From Planctomycetes bacterium SM23_32 (GTDB lineage: Bacteria > Planctomycetota > Brocadiia > SM23-32), in contig LJUE01000023.1 of assembly GCA_001303885.1 (NCBI GenBank), positions 1 to 18,030 of the forward strand: 18,030 nt of DNA, read 5' to 3'. The notes beneath the pieces are model-generated. The model had not been told where the DNA came from and made no database searches. It was given only the letters and a program-made list of their open reading frames with translations. The position numbers and the translations under genes are program-made. Shown in pieces: positions 1-5,788 of the stretch (position 1 is its first letter; each line of letters begins with the position of its first letter).

Positions 1-2
1 GG

Positions 3-416
3 GCCGGCCTGCTCCGCTTCAATGAGCAACACTGGGAGAGGTTCACGGAGAGCGGCCGTATGCTGCCGGACGATGACGTCCGCGCGCTGCATCTTGACGA
101 GAAGGGCAAGTTGTGGGTGGGCACGGCCGGAGGGGTCTCCTGCTTCGATGGCCACGGCTCGACGACGTACACCACCGACGACGGGTTGGCCGCCCACACC
201 GTCAACTCCATCTGTACCGACCCGGCCGGACGCACTTGGTTCGGCACTCGCACCGGCGGCGTTAGTTGCTTCGATGGAAAGACCTGGCGCTCATGGACGA
301 CGAGAGACTTCCTGGCCGGCAACGACGTGCAGTGCCTCGCGGTCGACCTGGACGGCAGCATCTGGGTGGGCACGACGACGGGCGTCTCGCACATCGTGCT
401 GAAGGAGCCGGAGTAG
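3..416 (+). CDS. Two-component-regulator-type beta-propeller protein, 3' end (partial)
   Basis: The frame is open from the left edge of the window, so the start lies outside it. About three tandem blades of roughly 40 residues are visible. Each carries the 'D-x-x-G-x-(I/L)-W-(V/F)-G-T' core of the Reg_prop repeat (LWVGT, TWFGT and IWVGT), often followed by GGVSCFDG. In the family these blades usually form the periplasmic sensor of hybrid histidine kinases, but they also occur in stand-alone or kinase-associated proteins. Here the protein ends right after a blade, with no kinase domain behind it. A methionine at position 60 is internal, because blade sequence (GLLRFNEQHWERF) continues upstream of it. 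The stop at 414-416 is followed by CCG and then an ATG that may begin a kinase gene. The repeat family is clear; the partner and signal are unknown. Confidence 0.85.
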   Translation, partial: AGLLRFNEQHWERFTESGRMLPDDDVRALHLDEKGKLWVGTAGGVSCFDGHGSTTYTTDDGLAAHTVNSICTDPAGRTWFGTRTGGVSCFDGKTWRSWTTRDFLAGNDVQCLAVDLDGSIWVGTTTGVSHIVLKEPE

Positions 417-419
417 CCG

Positions 420-533
420 ATGGCGAAGTTCGGCCCGTATGAGGTCCGGGGCGGGGTCAGTGGACTTCGACGGCGACGATGCAGATGTCGTCGCGGTGGC
501 GGGCGGTGCCCATGTACTCCTCGGTGTCGCTGA
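420..533 (+). pseudogene. Possible truncated N-terminus of a Ser/Thr protein kinase gene
   Basis: Three bases after the propeller stop, an ATG opens a 37-codon frame that begins MAKFGPYEVRGG. The start 'F-G-P-Y-E-(I/V)' is typical of the first beta strand of bacterial Hanks-type Ser/Thr kinases, where a glycine loop (G-x-G-G-M-G) normally follows. Here the similarity stops after about 10-12 codons. The rest is arginine- and cysteine-rich low-complexity sequence, and it lies antisense to the 3' end of the phosphatase gene, whose stop is at 457. The simplest reading is a deletion or rearrangement that removed the kinase. A chance match over so few residues cannot be excluded. Confidence 0.3.
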
Positions 534-1719
534 TCATGCGCTGGATCAGGTCGCGGGGGATCAGGCGCGTGTGGGCGGCCACCAGCTCCTGGAGCCGACC
601 AAGCCCGTACATCTCCCCCTCCTCGTTGAGCACCTCGTAGATGCCGTCCGTGAACCCCAGCACGATGTCGCCCACCTGCAGCTGGCGTTCGATGGTGGGG
701 TAGTCGGGGTCGGCTGTGAAACCGACGGCGGGGCCGCATACGTCCACGCTGACCAGGGCCTCGGCGGAGCCTTCGCGCTTGCGCACGTGCAGGGGGGAGG
801 GGTGGCCGGCGCAGGCAAGCGAGAGGGACCGGCTCTCGCCGTCGAGCATCATGAGGACGGCCGTGGCGTAGATCTGCGGCGTCATGGGGCCCAGCACGCT
901 GCGGAAGCGGGAGTTGAAGTCCTGCAGCGCCTGGCTCGGCGTCTTATCGTTCAGATCAATGTAATCAATGACGGTCTTGACGATGCTGGCGACGATGGCG
1001 GCCCGGACGCCGTGGCCGCTGACGTCGGCGATGAAGATGGCGGCGCGGCCGTCCTCCAATCCTTCGATCTGGAAGAAGTCCCCCCCGACGGCCTGGGCGG
1101 AGGTGTAGGTGTGGGCGAAGCTGATGTTCTGGATCGCGGGGTACTGCTGAGGCAGCAGGGCCTCCTGGAGTCGCCGGGCCATGGCGATGCCCTGCTCGAG
1201 CTCGCGGTTGCGCGCCGTCAGTTCCTGGTTGACGGCGTCGAGGCGGGCGTTGACGTCCAGGAGCTGGCGGTTCTGCTCGGCGACCCGGTCGTGCAGGGCC
1301 TTCATGCGCACCAGGGTGCGCACGCGGGTCAACAGCTCGGCGGCCTCAAACGGCCGGCAGATGACGCCGTCGGCCCCGATGTCGAGCACCCGCTCCTGCT
1401 GGCCGTCTCCCTGGTCGGCAATGACGATGACGGGGACGGCCTCGGTCTCTGAGCGGGAGTGGAGGCGCTTGCAGAACTCCACGCCGTCTGCCTCGCTCAT
1501 CTTGATGTCGAGCAAGACCAGCGCGGGGGCGTTCTCCTCCACCTTGCGGAGGGCGTCCTCGGGTTCCCACGCCTGCGAAAGCTCGAAGCCGGCCTCCCCG
1601 AGCTGGCCCTGCAGGACCTCCAGGTCCTCGGGGGTGTCGGTGACGACCAGGACGTTGCGGCGTTCGGCGTTGTTCTGGGAGCTTGCCATGGGGGATTGCG
1701 GGGCCGCACTGCCGCGCAT
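457..1719 (-). CDS. Receiver-SpoIIE (PP2C-type) protein phosphatase, RsbU/RssB-like response regulator
   Basis: A 420-residue cytoplasmic signalling protein. Residues about 22-138 form a response-regulator receiver domain, with an acidic residue at D28 and the phosphoacceptor D71 in LVLLDIKM. The usual conserved lysine of the K-P-F motif is arginine (CRPF, R122). Residues about 140-180 form a coiled-coil linker. Residues about 185-420 are a SpoIIE/PP2C phosphatase with the metal-binding motifs GGDFF (D214), DVSGHG (D232), FTDG (D358) and RHRDD (D410/D411), all intact. In this family the receiver controls dephosphorylation of a phosphoserine STAS protein; a STAS protein is encoded at 13029-13382. 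The start is either the ATG at 1719, which fits a promoter ending at 1746, or an ATG 10 codons later at 1689. Neither has a strong ribosome site. Confidence 0.9.
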   Translation of the reverse strand: MRGSAAPQSPMASSQNNAERRNVLVVTDTPEDLEVLQGQLGEAGFELSQAWEPEDALRKVEENAPALVLLDIKMSEADGVEFCKRLHSRSETEAVPVIVIADQGDGQQERVLDIGADGVICRPFEAAELLTRVRTLVRMKALHDRVAEQNRQLLDVNARLDAVNQELTARNRELEQGIAMARRLQEALLPQQYPAIQNISFAHTYTSAQAVGGDFFQIEGLEDGRAAIFIADVSGHGVRAAIVASIVKTVIDYIDLNDKTPSQALQDFNSRFRSVLGPMTPQIYATAVLMMLDGESRSLSLACAGHPSPLHVRKREGSAEALVSVDVCGPAVGFTADPDYPTIERQLQVGDIVLGFTDGIYEVLNEEGEMYGLGRLQELVAAHTRLIPRDLIQRMISDTEEYMGTARHRDDICIVAVEVH

Positions 1720-1745
1720 GAAAGGAGTGCCCTGCCTGTGCTTCT

Positions 1746-1775
1746 ATCTTAACCGCCGCGCCGGCGGGAAGGCAA
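1746..1775 (-). promoter_or_regulatory. Likely sigma70-type promoter for the receiver-SpoIIE gene
   Basis: On the minus strand a -35 TTGCCT (1775-1770), an 18-base spacer and a -10 TAAGAT (1751-1746) lie about 27 bases before the ATG at 1719. Both hexamers match consensus at 4 of 6 bases. A GC-only inverted repeat (CCGCCG, 3-base loop, CGGCGG; 1753-1767) falls inside the spacer. Confidence 0.4.
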
Positions 1776-1803
1776 TAGCAGCGTCCGGCGCCCGCGCAAG
1801 GCG

Positions 1804-2619
1804 TCAGGGCAAGAGGTCCTCCGGGTTGATGAACCGGTCGTTGCGGAACATGCGGAAGGCCAGTTCGGGGCGCGTGGCCGCGCCGCTCGAGCCCACCGTG
1901 CCGATGGGGTCTCCCTGCGAGACCTTGCGCCACTTCCTCACGAGGACTTGGTCCAGCTGCCCGTACCAGCTCACCACGCCCCCGGGGTGCGAGACGGCCA
2001 CCACGTTGCCCCAGGCGGATCCCGGTGAGCCGCCGGCGCTCACGGTCGTGATGACGGTGCCGGAAGCCACGGCGTAGACTTCTGTCCCTCGCGGAGCCGA
2101 TATGCCGATGCCGGGCTCGGGCAGACCGCGCACCCTCTGCTCGTAGCGGCGGGCCAGGCGCCCGCCCGTCGGCCACCAGTAGCGGGATGCCGCCTTGCCG
2201 CGGTGCAACTGCGAGCGCGGCACCGCAATGCGTCGCACCGAAGCGACGGCCCTGGGGGCAGGCAGGTCCGGCACGGCGACGCCCGGCGCATGGGGCACCA
2301 GCAGCGGCATGCCCTCGTCGAGCCCGTAGGGAGGCCCGATGCCGTTTGTCGTCGCTATCTCCTGCCAGGCCACCCCGAAGCGCTCGCCCAGCCCGTAGAG
2401 CGTGTCGCCCTTGCGCACCTCATAGACGAAGTAGCTGGGGACGCTCAGCACCTCGTGCTTCGGCGCCACGGGAGGCGGGGGCTCGGCGGCCACGGTCGGC
2501 GTCGTGCGGCAGCCGGCGGCGCCCAGCAGGAACGCGCAGCAGGCCGCCGCGAGCAACGGCGCGACGGGCGCGCAACGGCGGCGCCGGCCCTCCGGCTGCG
2601 AGGCGTGAACGTCTCTCAT
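1804..2619 (-). CDS. LysM and degenerate M23 (LytM) lipoprotein, NlpD/EnvC-like
   Basis: A 271-residue envelope protein. An arginine-rich N-terminus and hydrophobic stretch lead to a lipobox (LLGAAGC, Cys37), so it is probably a lipoprotein. Residues about 64-108 are a LysM peptidoglycan-binding domain (VYEVRKGDTLYGLGERFGV). Residues about 166-269 have the M23/LytM fold (GIGISAPRGTEVYAVASG, WGNVVAVSHPGG, QGDPIGTVGSSG). The metal and catalytic positions are changed: the H-x-G-x-D site reads EPGIGIS, Y-x-H-L reads YGQL, and H-L-H-F reads ELAF. The domain should therefore not cut peptidoglycan. In the family, such inactive LytM factors (NlpD, EnvC) activate amidases at the division site. That role is inference here, since no amidase or division gene is next to it. 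The stop is 84 bases before the receiver-SpoIIE gene on the same strand, so some cotranscription is possible. Confidence 0.88.
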   Translation of the reverse strand: MRDVHASQPEGRRRRCAPVAPLLAAACCAFLLGAAGCRTTPTVAAEPPPPVAPKHEVLSVPSYFVYEVRKGDTLYGLGERFGVAWQEIATTNGIGPPYGLDEGMPLLVPHAPGVAVPDLPAPRAVASVRRIAVPRSQLHRGKAASRYWWPTGGRLARRYEQRVRGLPEPGIGISAPRGTEVYAVASGTVITTVSAGGSPGSAWGNVVAVSHPGGVVSWYGQLDQVLVRKWRKVSQGDPIGTVGSSGAATRPELAFRMFRNDRFINPEDLLP

Positions 2620-2660
2620 CGCGGAACCGATGGGAAAGGTCGAGGGCGCGTCACGGCGGG

Positions 2661-2690
2661 ATTATACCCGGCGCCCCACCCCGCATTCCA
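2661..2690 (-). promoter_or_regulatory. Likely promoter for the LysM/M23 lipoprotein
   Basis: A perfect -10 TATAAT reads on the minus strand at 2666-2661, about 41 bases before the ATG at 2619. The best -35 at 18 bases is a weak TGGAAT (2690-2685). The start codon has no clear Shine-Dalgarno sequence. Confidence 0.45.
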
Positions 2691-2777
2691 TCCGTACGGT
2701 CCTTGAGCCGTCTGTGGGCCGGCAGGCAAGCGTAGCGCCGCAGGCGGACTCGGCGCAGCGAGAGGGCCTCCTGCGAT

Positions 2778-4580
2778 TCAGCCCCCGATGCGACCTCGCA
2801 GTTCCTGGATCCGAGCGACGACGTCCTGCGGCACGGCCTCCCCGGCGGCCGTCTGCACCAGGTCCAGGACGGTGCCGCCCTGCTGAACGTGGCCGGAGGT
2901 GATGAGCAGCTCGGCCACGGAGAGGGCGAAGTCAACGCGGCCCGCGTTCTCGGCGGGGGCTGCGGCGCCAAGCCACTTCTCAACGGCGCCCACGACGCGC
3001 TGCGGCTCCCCCGCCTTGAGCCAGCAGTCCACCAGCTCCCGCCGCACTTCCGGCGAGCCGCCGCTGGCGGCGTCCAGCTCTTCGTAGGTCATGGCGGCGC
3101 CGGCGAAGTCCTGGGCCTCTTTCTGCACGGCGGCCAGCTTACGGTAGGTCGCCGCCACTCGCGCGTCCATGCCCTCCGCCTCGCGATGCTGCTCGATGAT
3201 GCGCTCCAGGACGCGCTGGGCCGGCTCAAGCAGGCCGTGCTCGCGCAGCGTGTCGGCGATGACGGTCATGCGCTCGTAGTTGTCCGTCGCCAGCGCCTGC
3301 AGGGCGGCCACGGCCTTCTGCTGCACCCTCTCGTTGGCGTCGTCCAGCGCGGCCCTGAGCGCCGGCACGCCGGCCGGCTGGCCGAGTTCTCCCAGTGCGC
3401 TGGCGGCTATCTCCCTGACGCGCGCGCTGGGGTCTCGCCGCAGCATCTCGGAGATGACGGGCACGGCCTGAGTGGCGCCCAGCTTGCGCAGGCCCTCCAC
3501 GGCGAACCAGCGGACGTTCTCCTCCGTGTCGTCAAGCGCCTTGACGAGCACGGGCACCGACGCCGCCGAGCCGACCTTGCCGAGCGCGTTGGCTGCCGCC
3601 TCCCGCACCTTGGGGTGCGGCGAGCTGCCCAGCAGCTCGCCCAGCCGGTCGAGCACGGCCTGGTCGGCGCCGCCCCGCACGCCGTCAATGGCCGTGGTCA
3701 GCACCGCCGGGTCCTCATCGGCCAGGGCCAGCGCGACCAGCTCGTCCCGGTAGTCGGCGCCCAGTTGCACGGCGAACCGGATGACGTTGCGGCGCACCTG
3801 CACGGACTGCTCGGCCAGCGCTTGGCGGAGCACCTGGCGGTCCCTGGTTTCCAGCTTCAGGCCGTTCAGGTTCTCCTTGCCCAGCGCGGCCAGCCGCGAG
3901 GAGGCGTAATGCCTGACCGAATCGTGCCGGCTGGCCAGCGCCTCCAGCAGCGCCCTGGGCGTCTCGCTCTCGGTCGAGCCGACCAGCTTCATCAGCTCGG
4001 CCTGCTCGTCCCGGAGCTCGTTCAGCTCCTCGGTGCGCGCCTGCAGGTCGTGTGCCAGCGCCCGGAGGTGCTCTTCGAGCACGCTTTCACGGCTCCGGTG
4101 CGTGGCGATCCGCCACCATTGCCGCCACTGCTCGGCCTCCGGCGGGAGCTGCCGGCGCGAGATGCGGCGCAGCGCCTCCCACGCCGCCACCCGCGCCGCG
4201 CCGTCGGTCTGCTCCAGGGCATTCAGGAGCACGGGCACCGCCTGCACAGCCAGCCCCCGGCCGAGCGCCGTGAAGAGCAGCTCCTTCTGGTGGGACGTGA
4301 CGTCGCGGCGGCCGACAAGGTCCGTCATGGCCTCCACCTGGTCTGGCCCCGTGAACCTGGCCAGGGCTGAGGCAGCGGCCTCCTGAACGTCCGGATCCTC
4401 ATCCCCGATGGCGGCCAGCACGGCGGGGAAGGCCCGCTCGTCCGCGCGGAAGCCCACCGCCTCGATCACGCTGGCCCGCACGGCGGGGTTCTGAGCGTTG
4501 CGCATGTTGTCGAGCGCCACGTCGAAGGCGTCCGGATGGTCCATGGTGAGCAGCATGAGGGCCGCCTGCCGGCGCACCAC
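2778..4580 (-). CDS. HEAT-repeat protein with C-terminal TPR-like region; N-terminus apparently frameshifted
   Basis: The intact frame gives 600 residues from a GTG at 4580. Residues 1-440 are made of HEAT repeats with the recurring pattern 'D-x-x-x-x-V-R-x-x-A-x-x-A-L-x-x-(L/I)-G'; the clearest run is at 320-430. A Trp-rich segment and a coiled coil (about 150-200) interrupt them. Residues about 440-560 look TPR-like (REAEGMDARVAATYRKLA, GAAMTYEEL). The GTG cannot be the real start. The same frame stays open to 4748, and the first helix continues upstream as LQRQFAEAESRLRSPDPVVRRQ. Beyond that, a good promoter, a GAGGG ribosome site and a signal peptide lie in a different frame (4756-4670). 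The repaired gene would be exported to the periplasm or outer surface. HEAT and TPR repeats are protein-binding scaffolds; I cannot name the partner. Confidence 0.85.
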   Translation of the reverse strand: MVRRQAALMLLTMDHPDAFDVALDNMRNAQNPAVRASVIEAVGFRADERAFPAVLAAIGDEDPDVQEAAASALARFTGPDQVEAMTDLVGRRDVTSHQKELLFTALGRGLAVQAVPVLLNALEQTDGAARVAAWEALRRISRRQLPPEAEQWRQWWRIATHRSRESVLEEHLRALAHDLQARTEELNELRDEQAELMKLVGSTESETPRALLEALASRHDSVRHYASSRLAALGKENLNGLKLETRDRQVLRQALAEQSVQVRRNVIRFAVQLGADYRDELVALALADEDPAVLTTAIDGVRGGADQAVLDRLGELLGSSPHPKVREAAANALGKVGSAASVPVLVKALDDTEENVRWFAVEGLRKLGATQAVPVISEMLRRDPSARVREIAASALGELGQPAGVPALRAALDDANERVQQKAVAALQALATDNYERMTVIADTLREHGLLEPAQRVLERIIEQHREAEGMDARVAATYRKLAAVQKEAQDFAGAAMTYEELDAASGGSPEVRRELVDCWLKAGEPQRVVGAVEKWLGAAAPAENAGRVDFALSVAELLITSGHVQQGGTVLDLVQTAAGEAVPQDVVARIQELRGRIGG

Positions 4581-4669
4581 CGGGTCAGGCGAGCGGAGGC
4601 GGCTCTCGGCCTCGGCGAACTGCCGCTGCAGAGCGGCGCTCGGGCCGGCCGGCTCGGGGGCGGGCCGCC

Positions 4670-4756
4670 TTAGCCAGCCGCAGCGAGCGTCAGCAGCGCC
4701 GCTACCAGCATGGCGGCGGCCCGGCGGCCGGGTCGTCCCTGTGCACGTTCAGTCAT
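4670..4756 (-). pseudogene. Out-of-frame signal peptide and true start region of the HEAT-repeat gene
   Basis: An ATG at 4756 follows GAGGG with 5 bases of spacing. It encodes a 28-residue peptide with a basic start (MTERAQGRPGRR), a hydrophobic core (MLVAALLTLAAAG), and then a TAA at 4672-4670. This is a textbook export signal that ends abruptly. The downstream HEAT gene is open in the neighbouring frame across the same stretch. One missing base between about 4690 and 4670 would join them. A base inserted near 4683-4685 would even give LLTLACG, a lipobox-like ending. I see no slippery heptamer to suggest programmed frameshifting, so a sequencing or assembly error or a recent mutation is more likely. 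Confidence 0.6.
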
Positions 4757-4797
4757 GGGGTCCCTCTTCAGACAGAGCTCCGCGCGCATGTCCCGCC

Positions 4798-4826
4798 ATG
4801 TTACTGCATGCCCTCGGGGCGGTCAA
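4798..4826 (-). promoter_or_regulatory. Sigma70-type promoter for the HEAT-repeat gene
   Basis: On the minus strand a -35 TTGACC (4826-4821, 5 of 6 matches), a 17-base spacer and a -10 TAACAT (4803-4798, 4 of 6) lie 41 bases before the ATG at 4756. This supports 4756 as the real gene start. It lies about 30 bases from the divergent promoter at 4856-4885. Confidence 0.55.
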
Positions 4827-4855
4827 TTCACAAGAGCGCCTTGCCTGCGCCCGCG

Positions 4856-4885
4856 TTGCAGGTGCGCACCGCCGCCGCCTATAAT
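4856..4885 (+). promoter_or_regulatory. Sigma70-type promoter for the DUF3108 gene
   Basis: A -35 TTGCAG (4856-4861), an 18-base spacer and a perfect -10 TATAAT (4880-4885). Transcription would begin near 4892, so upstream in-frame ATGs such as the one at 4808 cannot be the start. The GTG at 4922 then has a leader of about 30 bases. Confidence 0.6.
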
Positions 4886-4921
4886 GCCGCCCACCACTTT
4901 GTCGGGGGCTTGTGCAGAGCC

Positions 4922-5779
4922 GTGCCATCCACCACGAGAACGCAGCGGGCGGCGTTCGCAGCCGGCCTGATCGCGGGCGGGGTGGCCGTCGTGCTGCTGG
5001 TCGGCGCCGTGCGGGGTTGGCAATACGGTCCCGCGGAGCCGCTCCGGGCGGGGGCCGGCCTGAGCCTGCCGGAACGGCTGCCGTTCGGGCCGGGCGAGCG
5101 GCTGGTCTACGAGTTCGGCTGGAGCGGCCTGCCCGCCGCCATGCTGAGCGTGTCCCTGGACGCGTCCGAGGACGCAGCCGACCAGCTCGCCATCGAGTAT
5201 GAGATGAGCACCACGCCGGTGGTCGAGCGCCTGTACCGGCTCGAGTCCTCCGGCCGCACGCTGCTTGACCGGGCTACGCTGCGCTCGCTCAGCGCCGAGT
5301 CCGTCACCCGCAAGCGGGACAAGGAGGAGGCCACGAGCATCCGCTTCGGCGCGGACGGTGGCGAGGTCACCATCCGCAAGCGCCGCGACGGGCGGGTCAA
5401 GCACAAGAGCTTCGGCCTGGGGGCGGCGCGCGACGCTCCGGCCGCTTTCCTGCTGCTGCGGGCCGCCATCGAGGCCGGCAAGGGGCCCGTGCGTCTGGCC
5501 GTCCTGAGCGGCGAGAGCACCTATGCGGTCGGCGTGGAGCAGGTCGCCCGGGGGCAGGTGGAAGTGGCCGCCGGCAGCTTTCCTGCCGCCGAATACGAGC
5601 TGGACATCCGCAAGGTGGCCGATGAGGGGGAGCCCGTTCGGGAGCCGGAGCGCAGATACCGGAAGGTGCGCGTCTGGGTAGCCGAAGAGGGGCGGGTGCC
5701 GCTCAGGATGCAGAGCGAGGCGGCCTACGGGCAGGTCTACGCCGAGCTGGTCCATTGCCGGCCCGGCCGACCGGACTGA
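4922..5779 (+). CDS. DUF3108 family membrane-anchored/periplasmic protein
   Basis: From the GTG at 4922 the protein has 285 residues. Residues about 10-30 (AAFAAGLIAGGVAVVLLVGA) form one N-terminal membrane anchor or signal. The rest resembles the DUF3108 family: 'PFGPGERLVYEFGWSGLPAAM', a beta-rich middle with repeated basic strands (ITRK/IRKRRDGRVKHK type), and a C-terminal strand ending 'RVWVAEEGRVPLRMQSEAAYGQVYAEL'. DUF3108 proteins are predicted envelope proteins whose fold resembles lipoprotein-carrier beta barrels; their function is not established. An ATG at 4808 in the same frame lies upstream of the TATAAT box and is rejected. The ribosome site for the GTG is weak, and a TTG at 4910 is an alternative. 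The gene is divergent from the HEAT gene and ends 9 bases from the next, convergent gene. Confidence 0.8.
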   Translation: MPSTTRTQRAAFAAGLIAGGVAVVLLVGAVRGWQYGPAEPLRAGAGLSLPERLPFGPGERLVYEFGWSGLPAAMLSVSLDASEDAADQLAIEYEMSTTPVVERLYRLESSGRTLLDRATLRSLSAESVTRKRDKEEATSIRFGADGGEVTIRKRRDGRVKHKSFGLGAARDAPAAFLLLRAAIEAGKGPVRLAVLSGESTYAVGVEQVARGQVEVAAGSFPAAEYELDIRKVADEGEPVREPERRYRKVRVWVAEEGRVPLRMQSEAAYGQVYAELVHCRPGRPD

Positions 5780-5788
5780 GGGACGGAG

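Noticed and set aside
2735..2756. A GC-rich hairpin (GCGCCG, 10-base loop, CGGCGC) after the HEAT gene as a terminator.
   Set aside because: There is no T-tract on either side, and such stems are expected by chance at this GC content.
4668..4700. Programmed frameshifting between the signal peptide and the HEAT gene.
   Set aside because: No slippery heptamer or following strong structure was seen; a missing base or a mutation explains it more simply.
4808..4921. An N-terminal extension of the DUF3108 protein from an ATG at 4808.
   Set aside because: A good TTGCAG/TATAAT promoter lies inside this stretch, so it would not be transcribed.
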